DNA of 64,000 bases from Sodiomyces alkalinus F11 (GCF_003711515.1 NW_021167083.1:2551451-2615450); one strand, 5' to 3'; positions 11,106 to 23,499 are shown, numbered from the stretch's first letter. Notes: a model not told the origin generated them from the letters alone. Numbers and translations: made by a program.

Positions 11106-12129
11106 GCCCGAAGTACCCCACGCCTTACTCTCGTGGATAACCTGCTTTAACGATAACTATACTATATATAAGTCTAGTAAAGATAATACAGGATAGTACC
11201 CTAAGCGACCTTAATAAACCTTAGTAGTTATATTAGTAGTATATAACGAAGAAGATAACGACTAAATAAATAAGGCGCTTAAAGATAACGAAGATATAGA
11301 CGCTCTACTAGGACTATAGGTATAGGACTAGGTATAAAGGACTAATAGAACCTAGGAGTGGGTGAATAGATAAGACGAGCTAACTATAAGGATATCTTAG
11401 CTAGTGTAATATAGTAGCGAAGAACTACTTACGGATAACGAGAACTATATCGGTATACTAGTACGCGTAGTAGAGTAGAGCCAGGATAGCGATAACACCG
11501 AAGAAGTATTATAGCGACTTATAGAAGAATAGTATAAAGAGTATCGATAGGAACCATAAGAGATCCGTGAAGGATTAACCACCCGATAATAGTAATAGTA
11601 TCCGAACTATAGTCTAAAGATTAACGATTATCTATAGCTAGAACCGGGATATAGCTAGCACCTATAAGTATAGTGGGCAGACTATACTCTAGACGGATAT
11701 AATCTCCACGAGCACTAGAAGCACGCGAATAACTTCTAGCCTAGGAAAGGAGAATATACTAAAACTATAATCGGGATAGTATAAGAAAAGATAGGATAGA
11801 TCGTTACCTAATAACACTACTAGAACGGACTAGTAATCCTATAGCCAGATTAAACCCGACCTACGGGGTATATTACGGGTAATATACCTTATTCGATATA
11901 TACTAGGGACGCCTATAAAATACACTACGAATTAAAGGCCAGGGAATAGCGGACGCTATAGGTATTAGAAGGCTATAAATACGAATAGTATAATAAAGGC
12001 CTACGACGACGAATCTAGAACGTAATATTAGAAGAACGAGCCAGGGAGTTTAACGTATTAATCGACGGACCCGATTACTAAGGGTTAAGAGAAAGATTCA
12101 AGAGGAACCGACCTCCCCATATAATAAAA

Positions 12130-15100
12130 AACTAGGAGCACTTCCGTATAAGGAGTATATATAGGAAGCCTTCGAGATTTACTTTATAGGGATCAGGGAT
12201 TACCTATATACCGATATCCGGATTTACGGTATCGACGCGCGCGTAATAATTAATAGCGGAGCATAAAGAAATTATATATCTCTAAGATTCCTTAACGAAT
12301 AAGGAATACCGTGGTAACGAAAGTAACTATAAGATAAGTACGAAATACGAAACGTAAAGGGATAAGCTATATCTTATAGTAATGGTATTATTAATAAGGA
12401 GACGGTATTACTTTAAGTTATTATCCAGGGGAAAAAAGGAACGATAACCTTCGATATAACCGATATAGGGAAGCGAGATATACTACTTAGAATCCCGTGG
12501 CTACGAGAATAAAACCCTTATATAGACTAGAGACTTAGCTACCTTTAGTAGGGGTTAGTTATTAAGGAGAGATCTAGAAACGATCCCTTAAACGACCCCG
12601 GAGAAAGACCCTTAACGGGTATACGCGGGAAGAAAACGAAGAAACGAAAGAAATAAGTAAAACAGGACAAAATAGCGTAAAAGATAGTGTTTAGCCGGGA
12701 CTAAACTAAATAATAAGTAAAATGCGAATAGAAACTCGTACTCGTATTTATTAAGATAGCTTAGAAGGATAACGAACGACTAGTATATATACCCGAGGAA
12801 TACTCTTAATATAAAAAACTCTTCCGGGAAGAGTTAAAAACCGGTTTACCTAAATATAGGTATTATAATTATAAAATCCCGTTAAAGCTAGGAACTAACC
12901 CTAAGTTCTATAAGATCTATAGCCTTAACCAGAAGGAGAGAGACGCCTTACGCGAGTATATCCGAGAATATCTCTAGAAAGGATATATTAGACCTTTAAC
13001 GTTACTAGCAGGATACCCTATCCTATTTATACTAAAGAAGAATAGTAAACTACGACTTTATATAGATTACCGATAGCTTAACGATATTGCTATTAAAAAT
13101 CGCTACCCTTTACTATTTATTAACGAGTTACGAGATCGCTTATAAGCAGCGTAATAGTTTATAGCACTTAACCTAAAAGGAGCTTATAACCTTATAAGAA
13201 TTAAGGAAGGAGAAGAATAAAAAACTGCGTTTCGGACGTAAGAAGGATACTTCGAGTACCTTATTATACCTTTTAGATTAACTAACGCGCCTACTACCTT
13301 TTAGTCTATAATTAACGATATACTATAAGAGTACCTAAACGATTTCGTGGTTATATACCTTAACGATATCCTTATCTTCTCGAAGACCCTTAAAGAATAT
13401 AAAGGGTATATTTATAAGATTCTAGGCAAGCTCTAGGAAATAAAGCTACTAGTTAAGCCTAAGAAGAGTTAGTTTTATAAGAAAGAAGTTAACTTCCTCG
13501 GATTCACTATTAATCTAGGAGAGATCTATATAGAAGAATCGAAAGTCTAAGCCGTTATAGAATAGCTTACGCCTACGAGTATTCGCGATATTTAAGCGTT
13601 TTTAGGCTTCGCTAACTTCTACCGATAATTTATAAAAGATTACGGAAAGATCGTAACGCCCTTAATAGGAATAACTAAAAAAGATTAGAAATTCGAATAG
13701 ACTAATAAGGCCGAGGCAGCCTTATAAGAAATCAGGAGGAGAATCCTTAGTAGACTAATATTACGTATACTAGACCTTATAAAGCTATACGAAGTAAAGA
13801 CCGACGCCTCTGATTATGCTTTAGGAGGATAGTTAGGATAACGAGATAAGGAAGGACGACTATACCTAGTAGCCTTCTTCTCGAAGAAACTCCACGGACT
13901 AGAACTTAACTATTAGATCCACGATAAAGAGTTAATAGCGATTATCAAAGTATTTAAGAAATAGAGACCGTACTTATCCGGGATAGAGTACCCTATTAAG
14001 GTCTACACTAATTATAAGAACCTAACTTACTTCACTATAAGCAAAGTGCTAAATAAACGATAAGTTAGATAAGCAGAATTCTTATTAGAATTTAACTTCG
14101 AAATTTAGTATCGGAAAGGATTAGAAAACGGAAGAGTAGACGCGCTTAGTCGCTAATAGCTACCAGAATAAGCGAATAAAGAGTATTACGCTATACTCTA
14201 ATAGTAAGATAAGAAGCTAATTAATAAGTTCCGGGAACTTATACTAATTAAAAGAATTAACTAAGATATTATTCGATAAGCGTATAATCTACTAGCGTAT
14301 AGTTATTAGGGAGTAACTAAGACGTATTAACGACTACGATAACACTACGGATATCGAGGAACCAAAGAATAAGTCCAAGACTATATTAAGAAGTACGAAG
14401 TATATAATAAAGCGAAAGGATTAAGGTATAAACCCTATAGACTACTATAACCACTACTTATTCTAGAAGCGGTATAGGAATCAGTCTTTATAGACTTTAT
14501 TATAGGATTACCTAAATTAAAAGATCTAACTATAGGAAAAGAGTATAATAGTATATAGGTAATTATAGACCGATTAACTAAGTACGCGTACTTCTTACTA
14601 TTAAATACTATAACTATTACCGAATAACTCGTATACACTTTCCTAAGATATATTATAGGAAACCACGGAATACCGAAATAATTAGTTATAGATCGGGATA
14701 AATTATTTACTAGTAAATTCTGGAAGTCTCTAGTCGCGTAACTAGGGATAGATTACTGATTATTAATAGCGTTTTACCTATAGACTAATAGATAAACGGA
14801 AAGGATAAACTAAACCCTTAAATAATATCTTAGATACTACGTTAACTATAAGCAGGATAACTAGGTTAAACTACTACTATTAGTATAGTTTATATATAAT
14901 AGTGTACTAAGCGAATCCAGTAAGATTATATTATTCTACGCGAACTACGGATTTATACCTATAGCTTATAAAGAACTAAGAGAAGCGTAAGAAGCACCTA
15001 GAGTAACTAAGAGAGTCGAAGAAATTAAGGAAATCCACGACTAGCTACGATAAGACCTAAAGATAGTTAGAACCAGAATAAAAAAATACGCCGATAAAGC

Positions 15101-15540
15101 AAGATTAAAGGGACTAACCTTTAAAGAGGGGGATAGCGTCTACCTTATACAATAAAATATTAAGACTAAATAACTAAGCGATAAATTAGACTTTAAGAAG
15201 ATCGGACCTTTTAAAATTTTAAAGAAAATCTCGGATACTAACTACCACCTTTTATTACCCGAGACTATAAAAATATACCTAGTCTTTCACGTTTTACTAT
15301 TAGAACTAGTATTATAGGGATTATAAATAAAAGACCGTATCGAAATCGAAAATAACGAAGAATACGAAGTCGAATGAATCGTCGATTACTAAGAGAAGCT
15401 AGACGGTATAGAATATTCTACTAAATAGAAAAACTATAAACACGAAGAAAATATATAGGAACTAAAAAATAACCTAGTTAATTATAAATAACTCCTAAGG
15501 TAATATAATCAAACACTATTAGGACCTAGAACTAGATAAC
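12130..15540 (+). pseudogene. pol of element A: protease, RT, RNase H, integrase, chromodomain
   Basis: The protease active site reads N-S-G-A at 12252-12263 (ancestrally DSGA, with D to N from a G-to-A change). The RT catalytic box reads Y-L-N-D at 13356-13367 instead of YLDD. RNase H follows with TDASDYALGGQL near 13800, then an integrase with the zinc-binding region and IDRLTKYAYF. A C-terminal chromodomain at about 15350-15480 reads EYEVE, then EEN, then ELKNNLVNYKQLL. The chromodomain assigns it to the chromoviruses, which target heterochromatin marks in other fungi. Numerous stops and active-site losses make it dead. Confidence 0.9.
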
Positions 15541-15692
15541 CCGCTAGTATTCCCGCTATATACTAGACTAAAGTCCGCTAAAACGCTAGGAGAAAGCGCG
15601 ACTTCGGGATATATAGTATCCTATTCGGCGATAAAGTCCGGGGGGAGGAGTTCGGAAGAAGAGGAAAGGGGGCGAGCCGGTATAGCGCGCTA

Positions 15693-16031
15693 TTACTCCT
15701 TTTCTGCCTTTTCTTGCTCCACTCGTTCTAACTCCTCTAAATCGTTAATACCCCGAGAAACCGTCTATATTATCTTTTCGAACTATGATTTCTGTTACTT
15801 CCGAAGACGCTGGATACGAGCGTCTAGGAGGGCCTGTTCCTCTTCGACCGCTTTAAGCTCGGCTTCTAGCCTAGAGTGTTAATCCCCGATCTTACGAAGC
15901 TATTAAGGAGAAAGAGGTTTCGCGTTGTAGCGGGGTTGGTTATTACGAATATATTCGACGTAATGATCAGAATCGGGAGAGGCGGCGTAGGACGATTAAC
16001 GGCCGCGATAAAAAGAGCAAGGATTCGGCAT
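15693..16031 (-). pseudogene. antisense accessory ORF of element A (aORF-A)
   Basis: On the strand opposite to pol, a single frame of 112 codons runs from ATG at 16031 to TAA at 15693. It lies wholly between the chromodomain end of pol and the 3' LTR. The only interruptions are RIP-type stops. The deduced protein has a Ser/Tyr-rich start, then RLEAELKAVEEEQALLD and ARIQRLRK, a heptad-like Leu pattern that predicts a coiled coil, and an acidic/basic tail (EELERVEQEKAEKE). The frame conservation says that it was once translated. I cannot name a biochemical role. Confidence 0.7.
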
Positions 16032-16221
16032 CTTAAGGGGGCTCTTTAAGATTAGTCCTAAGAGAGCGTTACGACGAATAGTAGAAGAAGAGTAGGATTT
16101 CTTAATACGACCGGATATAACGATTAGTAACCGCCGGAATAACGAGAAAAAGAGAATAGAGAAGAAGACTAATCCTCGCGGGGAACCAGGAACTTATAGG
16201 TTATATAGCCGTTAGGATATC

Positions 16222-16242
16222 GGCAGAGAAGAGCGGGGGTGA
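16222..16242 (+). promoter_or_regulatory. polypurine tract of element A
   Basis: An AG-rich run containing AGAGAAGAGCGGGGG abuts the 3' LTR, the expected plus-strand primer of an LTR retrotransposon in plus orientation. Confidence 0.6.
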
Positions 16243-16743
16243 TATTACGGCCAGCCCAAGCCCGACCGTTAGAGGGACTAACACTAACAGGATCTTAAGA
16301 GGTATTAGTCGTATAAGATAAGGAACAGGATCTAGGGAAAGTACAGAAGGAAGGTCACGTGCTAAGTCACCTAACCTAGGTAATCATAATAGTCATAGGA
16401 TAATTATAACGATCAGGGATTATTATAATTATAAAATAATCGTTATAATTCCGTAATAGGTCCTAGAGACCTAAGTCGAGGATAGGGGGATTAGAGAGCT
16501 ATAAAGACTTATAGGGGCTGCCTATAACCAGCAATCACTCCAGCCTCAGTATTCAATCTAAGTCTTTACTAATACCTACCTTTAGGAGTATTTAGTGAAG
16601 AGGCATTAAGCCTTACGATCGACTACGAACTTAAGGATTATCGGCTAGTAGTGACTGTATACTTACTATGGATATAACTCCACGATCACCTACCTAACCT
16701 AAGGACTCCTAGACTTAGTATCGAAGAGCCCTAGATCGTAATA
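16243..16743 (+). repeat. 3' LTR of element A
   Basis: This 501 bp LTR is the partner of 9480-9980. It starts TATTACGG (ancestral TGTTACGG) and is followed by the AGTAG target duplication at 16744-16748. Confidence 0.95.
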
Positions 16744-16748
16744 AGTAG

Positions 16749-16997
16749 ATAGTTAATAGAAGACTAGGGCCTTTTCCTTTCCTTCTTTTCCTTGATATAA
16801 TGCTTTAAAGCTTATTATAGGTTTTCCTTATTATATTCCGGTTCACGGTCTTATAGGCTTACCGTTATAGTATCGTACTAACTAGTAGTATCTTCTAGTT
16901 CTTTATTATTAATATCCTATATAATTCTAGTACGTGGTTTATAACTTGTGGGTAACGGTATAGTAGTGCGGGGTAACTAGATAGTATAATAGCGTTA
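16749..16997. other. short unclassified flank between element A and LINE-A
   Basis: This is RIP-like sequence with a pyrimidine-rich stretch (CCTTTTCCTTTCC near 16770). No coding frame or terminal repeat is recognised. It continues the same locus as the DNA left of element A at 9474. Confidence 0.3.
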
Positions 16998-19514
16998 TTA
17001 ATAATATTAATAATAATAACTATTAATAATATCGTTATATAAGTATCTCTATATCGTAATAGCGCCTTAGTAGTAGTATTCTAATAGCCGTAAATACCTT
17101 CTCCTAGTAATAACCGCTACTATAAGCGCGGTATAACCCGCGTTATACCGTATATATACCCTTATAGTATTAAGGTAGTATCGTATTAGTTAATAGATAG
17201 TAGGTGCTTATATTATAGTAAGCACCCAGGGTTATACCCCGATACTATCGAAAGCTATTCTAATACCACGGGTATAGGTGCCGTATACTTCTAGTATACT
17301 AATAGCCAGCGTCCGTAAAAGGATATAAGTCGTCCCTTTATCGTAAGAGTACTATTAGTGTACTAGGGTAAGTAAGTCTAGTAGGTTTCTAAGTCCCCCC
17401 CGCTACTAAAAGGTAATAGTAGCGTCTTATAAAAGTCTATAAAGCGTATAAAAGGGCCAAGGCCGCCGGTAGTGTAGGTATTATTACGGTAAGATTCCCC
17501 TTCTAGTATTTTAGTAATACCGGGCTAATACTTAGTATTCTATAGGCTAAAGAGCGCCTAAACACAGCGGCTTCGTCTTTTAGACGGGCCGTCTCTTAGG
17601 CGTTACCTTCCGGTCACGGCCGCGGCGGTAGCTTATCGGCGGAGTTATAGGAGGTATTACGCCGACTTCGGCGCGTTAAAGACATAGCGGGTATTCTATT
17701 AGATTATTATATAATGGCCTTAATAAGGTCTCTTTATAGCCCCTACACAGTGCCGAGTCGGCTAACTATACTAAGGCCTTAAGTATAATAAAAGCGTGGT
17801 TAGTACCTTTAAGGGGAGTAAGGAGGAGGATAATAAGGAGTAATCGCTTCGGTACCGCAGGGATCCTAGCTTAAAAGGCCCTTATTTAATTATAAAGAAT
17901 CGCTATATTCTTTCTGCCCTGTTACGGTGCTATTATATTTTCGTATATTATATAAGTCTTCCCTACTCGTAAGCGGTCTTCTTATAGCACCGAAAAGGCT
18001 TTTATAATCCTCCTTAGCTATATCGTAGTACTAAAACACTATATACTCCGCTATCTCTGCCCCTCTATTACTATAAGGGCACTATATTAATAAGAACCCC
18101 GGTACCCTCGCCTTGGCTAGAAAAGCCCGTAGACCTAGTTTTTCTGATTTAATCTAGGTAAGTATAGAGCTTTTTAGCTTAAGAAGGCCCTATACTTTTA
18201 GAGGGTACGTTATATTAGGGGGCGGCTTAGCGCTATTACGGCACACGTATAAGGCCGTTTTATCTCCGCCTAGGTTCTGCCTTATACCTTTATAAGGGCT
18301 TTCCTTAAGGGCGTAGCCCCCGCCTAGGATATTAGGGCGGTTAGTTAAGCAGTCTACGTAAGGGTAGCGTAAGTCTTATAATACCGATTTGGTAACGCTA
18401 AGGCTCTTACCGCGGTAGCTACTCTATCTAGTATCTTATCTTCTATACCCTCTTCTTCTATCCGGAGGACCTTCCGCGTATTAAGGCTTAAAAGGTAAAG
18501 GTTAAGGGGGGGGATAAAGGTCTCCTTTTCGAGGACTTTAATAGGTATAGCCTTATAGGCTCCCGCCACGAGTCTATGGCACCGGTTCTATACCGCTATA
18601 AGTACCGCTATAGGGCCTTACCGGGGGCCTACTCTAATCCTATAAATAGCCGAAGCGTAGTAGGCTATTACTAGTTAGATAACTATAAGGTATAGTCTCC
18701 TTATATCTATAAAACTATACCCCTACGCTACCGCACTAAGCCTTAAGAGGGTATATACTTAGGTAGTAAGATGGCTTTTTACCTCTTTAGCGTAGTATCG
18801 GAAGTTAAGTTTCCTACTAAGCTAGACGACTAGGAGCCTTATCGCCTCTATTACCAGTAACAAAATAGCGTTAAGGGGGAGCAGGGTAGGTAAGGGTTAG
18901 CGGGACTTTATAAAAGGGATATAAATACACTTAGCTAGTTTAAAGTATAGTCTGTTTATTATTTCTTAGTCTAAGTAAGCACGCTGTGCGGTAGCGAGGC
19001 AGTGCCGTATTTATACCTTTATTCTACTAAAGGCGATAATATTCGCGTTATCAGTAACACCTACTACTATCGTTTTAGCGATCCTTTTTAGTTCCTTATA
19101 AAAGGTAAAGATATAAAGAATAAAAAGGATAGGAGAGATTAAGGAGCCTTATAGTATACCCCCGTAGAGATACTATAAGGGGGCCGTTTTGCCGTTAAGT
19201 AGTAGCTAGGCTATATAGCCTTAAAGGAAGGTACTAACTAGAGTAGTAAGCTACTAGGGAAAACCGTTACTTTTAAGTACCTTAAGGAGGCGGGAGTAGG
19301 CGATAGTATCGAAAACGTTTTTTATATTTAGTTATAGTATTAAAGCGGTACCGCTATAAACCTAGCTTATCTTTACGGCCTCTGTAACTCTTTATACTAC
19401 TATCTCCATACTTTGCCCGGTTCGGTTATTTATTTATCCCTCCGGGAGGAGCTAATACTCCTCCGCTATAATAGCGATACAGTTAGCTAATATCCCCTTA
19501 AGGACCTTACCTAT
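16998..19514 (-). mobile_element. LINE-A: 5'-truncated Tad1-like non-LTR retrotransposon
   Basis: On the minus strand this reads as the C-terminal part of a LINE ORF2. RT segments such as KNVFDTIAYSRLLKVL and GVTDN (ancestral G-x-x-DD box, about 19045) are followed by the post-RT region at 18569-18354 containing VAGAYKA-type sequence and FIPPLNLYLL. The 3' end at about 16998-17030 is an AAT/TTA-rich tail. It matches LINE-B at 30.5-34.6 kb over both RT and 3' UTR. Truncation falls in the RT at TIIGKVLKG (19514), next to the SINE-like unit. I found no clear target duplication. Confidence 0.85.
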
Positions 19515-19875
19515 TATTGTCAGACAGAAAATATACCGCTATACACTTATTTAGGTACTTCTAGTCTCTTATATAGTGTAACACACCCCCGTAGCCTTAT
19601 ATAAAGGACGATCTTCGTACTTAATAAAGGTTGGATACATTACTAGCATCAAGGCGGCTCACTCTTATTAGATACAACGCTCCTCTAGTGGATCTCTCTT
19701 ATTTTTAAGACATCGCCTCGGCCAGGGTTCGAACGGGTGACGTTTAGTAGGTTTGCAGGGAAATTACAGGATAAATCCTCCCGGGCTTATAACTGTTAGA
19801 CAGAAAATATACCGCTACACCAAAAGGGAATTCCCCACTTGTGTAGGTACTTCGGGTCTCTTATATAGTGTCATA
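19515..19875 (-). ncRNA. tRNA-related SINE-like unit (or tRNA relic)
   Basis: On the minus strand an A-box-like TGGTGTAGCGGT (19822-19811) is followed, about 80 bp on, by a B-box-like GTTCGAACCC (19734-19725). The head also has TCTGTCTAACAG, similar to the anticodon arm of tRNA-Val. A and B boxes are further apart than in an ordinary tRNA and the T-stem does not pair, so this is not a working tRNA gene. The segment GACAGAAAATATACCGCTA followed by GTCTCTTATATAGTGT occurs twice (from 19518 and from 19796), suggesting a duplicated or target-duplicated unit. CA/TG are kept, as expected for a repeat too short for RIP. Confidence 0.4.
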
Positions 19876-20068
19876 TGTTAGAACACAAATAAGGTACGCG
19901 GAATTGTGTGTGTATTCATCTAAGTGAAGTTTGTGATACTTTATAGGGATGTCTAACTATAAGGAAAAAGCAGGGGAAATAACTATGCATATATAGGATC
20001 GAGGTACTCCACACGTCTAACACAATATAGTTTATCACACCTCCATAAGGTGGCTATAGCATCTAACA
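19876..20068. mobile_element. possible solo LTR or short inverted-terminus element
   Basis: A less-mutated 193 bp segment starts TGTTAGA and ends TCTAACA, a perfect 7 bp terminal inverted repeat with TG...CA ends as in LTRs. No matching 5 bp duplication flanks it (TCATA against ATTAT). An internal TCTAACA at 20016-20022 offers another end. The call rests on termini and composition only. Confidence 0.35.
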
Positions 20069-20639
20069 ATTATTATACAAATGCTATTTAACGTATAATA
20101 TTTTCCAGCCTTAACACCACGAGCCTTATACTTTATAAAATCAGTAAAGATCGAAAATACCTCCTATAACCCCGCGTATTATATACTCGCCCTATAAATG
20201 GACCTGGTTATATAGTTATATTTTAATAGCCTTAGTTAGCAGGCTCTAACGTTAAAATATTATGTATCGCTCGGGCTAGTATAGGGGATCGTATCCTGGT
20301 ATCGCGAGTAGTTTTTAGCCTATTCGAAAAAACGGTCTGGCCGGCCCTAGACTTTAAGCTAGCACGAAATAAAAGTATTACTTAGACCCAACAAACAACC
20401 CTTTTATATCCTCTACCTAATTACTAATTAACCACGTGCTAACCTATTTAAAAACTACCTTATTATAGTATATCTAAGTCGAGGGCCCCCTATAACTTCC
20501 GGCCCTACGCCGCACGAAACTATTACCTAATTAGGCGCGTATACATCTAGAGTAGTGCGGGAGTTATATATCTAAGCCCCTAAGCTAGTAGTATAGTGTT
20601 ATCGTTTTAGATAAATCTATAGTCGCGCGCCGTTAACGT
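20069..20639. other. decayed DNA, probably the 5' part of the Tc1 element
   Basis: RIP-like sequence precedes readable transposase. The N-terminal DNA-binding part expected upstream could not be recognised, and no terminal inverted repeat was matched to the right side. Confidence 0.3.
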
Positions 20640-21275
20640 GACTATCAGAAATAGGTATTCTGCCGACGTATAGGTCGATCAACTTCTTAGTATTATATCT
20701 TAAGTAATAGTCTTATAGGGTAAACGACTTCTAAAGCAGGTAGTCTAGCCTTATAGTAAGCTAATAAGATACTCGTAGATATTCTGGGGTGCTTTTTAGT
20801 CTATAGCCATATATCTTTATACGACCTGCCTAGGGACCCTGATTCGAAGAGCGGCGGCGCTACTGGCCGGATTATTAAGTAAACGCTTAAAGAGGTGCTT
20901 CCTACGATCTGCTAGCCGGATAGTATCTTTATCCAAGATAACGCCTCCACGTATATAGCTCACATTATTCAGAATTAGATCCGGCCCTTCGCGTGCAAGC
21001 ATAGAATATAATTACTGGATTAGCCTTTATATTCCCACGATTCAAACCCCTATTAAGGACCTGAGGAAGCTGCTAAAAGAGAGGATCTGCACGCGGTATC
21101 CTGAGGTCTGGGATATAAAGAAAAACGAGGAATCGTTAGCGTTACTCTACTAGGCTACTATAGAAGTATGGGAGGGTTTAAAGGAAGAGCTTCTATAAAC
21201 CCTCGTGGACTCTATACCACAGAGGGTCACGGCTATAATTGAGGCGGGGGGCTAGTACACAAAATATTACAATAG
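20640..21275 (+). pseudogene. Tc1/mariner transposase remnant
   Basis: Plus-strand frames give IFIQDNAS near 20930, LLDWPLYSPDSNPY-like text near 21020, then DLRKLLKERI, IEVWEGLKEEL, TLVDSIPQRVTAIIEA and YTKYYN up to 21270. This is the order of the second Asp (QDNA) and third catalytic (PDLNPIE-type) blocks and the C-terminus of Tc1/mariner DDE transposases. A frameshift separates the two blocks around 21045. The third acidic residue region is damaged. It is dead and may be incomplete at both ends. Confidence 0.8.
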
Positions 21276-21859
21276 TATATATATACCTTTCGAATCTACT
21301 ACTTTTGCTCTATCTATTCTGAATTTTCCTTAATCTTTATATACATTTCGTAAAACTATATATACTCGAACTTATGTGGCCTTTTTTGGTAGGACTGTTA
21401 ACTATATCCAAGGTAGGGACCTACTCGTCACTTTTGGCGAGGAACTGTAGGAGGCCTTATAGGCCCTTTACACTATTATTTCGGGGCCCTATTCTATCTA
21501 ACTATAGACATATAGAATATAAAAGGTTTATAGGTAGTAAGCCTCCATAATCTGCGTATCTATAGTACCTAGAAAGTCGCCTTAGTATCAAAAATAAATT
21601 CCAGAGCCCTTTCTTATATAAGTTAGAACCCTGGGCTTAATAGGGAAAAACTGGGGTTTTTAGAATATAGGCGTAACGATGTAAAAGGCAGGGTAGTTTC
21701 GCATAAACCACCCGTCTAGTTTGGAGACGTAGGCAGGTTCCTAAATAAGCACTATATTAACCGAAGCTTCTAAAGCCTAGTCTAGGATAGTCCTTTATGC
21801 CGAGGACTATTCATCGATATTATATTAAATAAACCGGATATCTTTCGAACTAAAAGGCC
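21276..21859 (-). other. decayed segment between the Tc1 remnant and LINE-D ORF1
   Basis: Minus-strand frames continue from the LINE-D zinc-knuckle region with basic, weakly readable sequence. No endonuclease or RT motif was recognised, so LINE-D seems truncated or too decayed here. No gene is supported. Confidence 0.3.
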
Positions 21860-23334
21860 CTTTACTTATAGAATTTAGGACTTAATAGCTCAAAGGACCT
21901 CGTAGTCTTTACTAAAGGGGCAGTAAGCTCCCTTGCAATTATACTACTTATAGGTCTTATATTCGCAGGTTCCGTGATCGTCACATATACTATAACAGTG
22001 GTGCTTAGCCTCGTAGCCTTCAAAAGCGTAGATAGAGCAGGTATTAAGACCTTTACAGGACCCTAGGGTATACCCAAATTTCCAGCATTTAGAACACTGG
22101 GTTCGAGGGGTTATAGGCCTATATTTATAGACCTTTAGCAGCAGGCCGGCTATATAAAGCCCCTGCTTTAGGCAGTGCTTCTAGTCTTTAGGAATAGGCA
22201 CTAAGATAACTATAGTGTCGTAGGCAATATTCGGAGCCCCTAGCTACTAAGGCTTACCCACTACCCTAATAGAGTTAAAGGTATCGATTTCGGTGCCTAG
22301 TGTTTTAAACCTACGCCCTAATATAGGCTTCGAGTTAAGGCCTTTTACGGTGGCTTAGAAAGGTCTGTTAGTTTCGGGGGGGGTTCGCCTCTCCCGAGGG
22401 CATTAGTAGGAACTTATTTAATAATAAGGTTATACTAGTCGTCTATGGGCTAGGGGGGCTAAAAAGGCAGGTTAAGCTCTTTAAACCACTAATTCCATAA
22501 CTTTCAGAGTTACTAAACGCTGTATTTAGGGCCCGGGGTCAAAATAAAGTTCCCTTTAGTTAAAAGGGTAATAGACGTAACTACAGGGGTTTTTAGGGCC
22601 CTACTAAGCCTGTTTCGAAGCTTAAGGGGGTCAAAGTTCTCGCGGGGGATCTTAGCCCCTTCTATAGGCTAAAGAACTACCCTGCAGATGTTTTTAGGGT
22701 CTTTTAGGAGGGGTGTTAAGGAGGTAGGTATAAAAGCTGCTAAAGCCCCTAAGGTAATAAGTGCCTAGGGTGCTATAAAGCCTTTGTTCCCTTCTAAAGC
22801 CTTGCTATAAAGAGGTTTAGGCTATTCTGTAAGCCTACGAACTACCTAAGCTAGTTTGTTAACCTTCTATTTAAGCGTGGATAGCTATAAGCTTTCTAGG
22901 GCACCGTTTATAGCAGATTTAAGCCCTACGGTTAGGACTTTAATCCAGGGGGCAGGGTCGAGGCTATAAGCCTAATAGGGTAGCTAAAAAGCCTATTAGA
23001 GTAGCTCATTAGCCTAGGTCTTACCAGTCGAACTAGTCGACGTCTAGGGCATAGAAGAGGGTTCTCCAGAGGTTCCAGTTCTTCCAGGTGCCTTTTTAGT
23101 CTATTTAGAACCTAAAAGCCTCTTCTTTGCAGCAGGGGGGAGCCTAAAGGGCGCGTCGAAGAGGCCTTTAGCCTCTACGTCAGAGGGTGATTCGGTTAGG
23201 GTCCTAGAAAGTCGTTTAGGGGTTAGTGTAGAGGGGCTTAGGTACCTTTTCGAATTAAGAGGCGTAATAAAGGTTAAATCCTCTATACTTCTAAGGCTTT
23301 CAGGGTCTTCTTCAGAGGCCTTACCTATATCCAC
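21860..23334 (-). pseudogene. LINE-D ORF1 (Gag-like protein with zinc knuckles)
   Basis: The frame starts at a Met at 23334 and opens with a Ser/Pro-rich region (LSPSTLTPKRLSRTLTES). Further on (22115-21960) it reads C-S-K-C-W-K-F-G-Y-T, then C-S-I-Y, then C-Y-S-I-C and YNCKGAY, a run of CCHC-type knuckles as in ORF1 of Tad1/I-like fungal LINEs. This copy keeps more Cys codons than the other elements. No ORF2 was found downstream. Confidence 0.7.
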
Positions 23335-23499
23335 TTTACCTAGGCTCTCTATAATTATAGGACGAAGTTATTCCGACTAGGCTAATCGTTTATTCCGACT
23401 AGGGTCCAGGTGCCGACAGGTGCTATAACGACTAATAATCCGGCATATGTTAATTTACGTAACGGCTATAGCCTTTAATTAATCTATCCTTATAATTAT

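Larger units (their letters stand above)
9480..16743 (+). mobile_element. Ty3/gypsy LTR retrotransposon A (chromovirus), full length
   Basis: The element is 7,264 bp, bounded by two 501 bp LTRs and an exact 5 bp target duplication AGTAG (9475-9479 and 16744-16748). Gag, protease, reverse transcriptase, RNase H, integrase and a chromodomain follow in chromovirus order on the plus strand. A separate antisense ORF lies between pol and the 3' LTR. A purine-rich tract (about 16222-16242) precedes the 3' LTR. All frames carry RIP-type stops. Confidence 0.95.

Noticed and set aside
18354..18569. stand-alone 71-residue gene
   Set aside because: It is an undamaged stretch of LINE-A ORF2, matching the post-RT region of LINE-B.
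19725..19822. functional tRNA-Val gene
   Set aside because: A and B boxes are too far apart and the T-stem does not pair, so a tRNA-derived repeat fits better.
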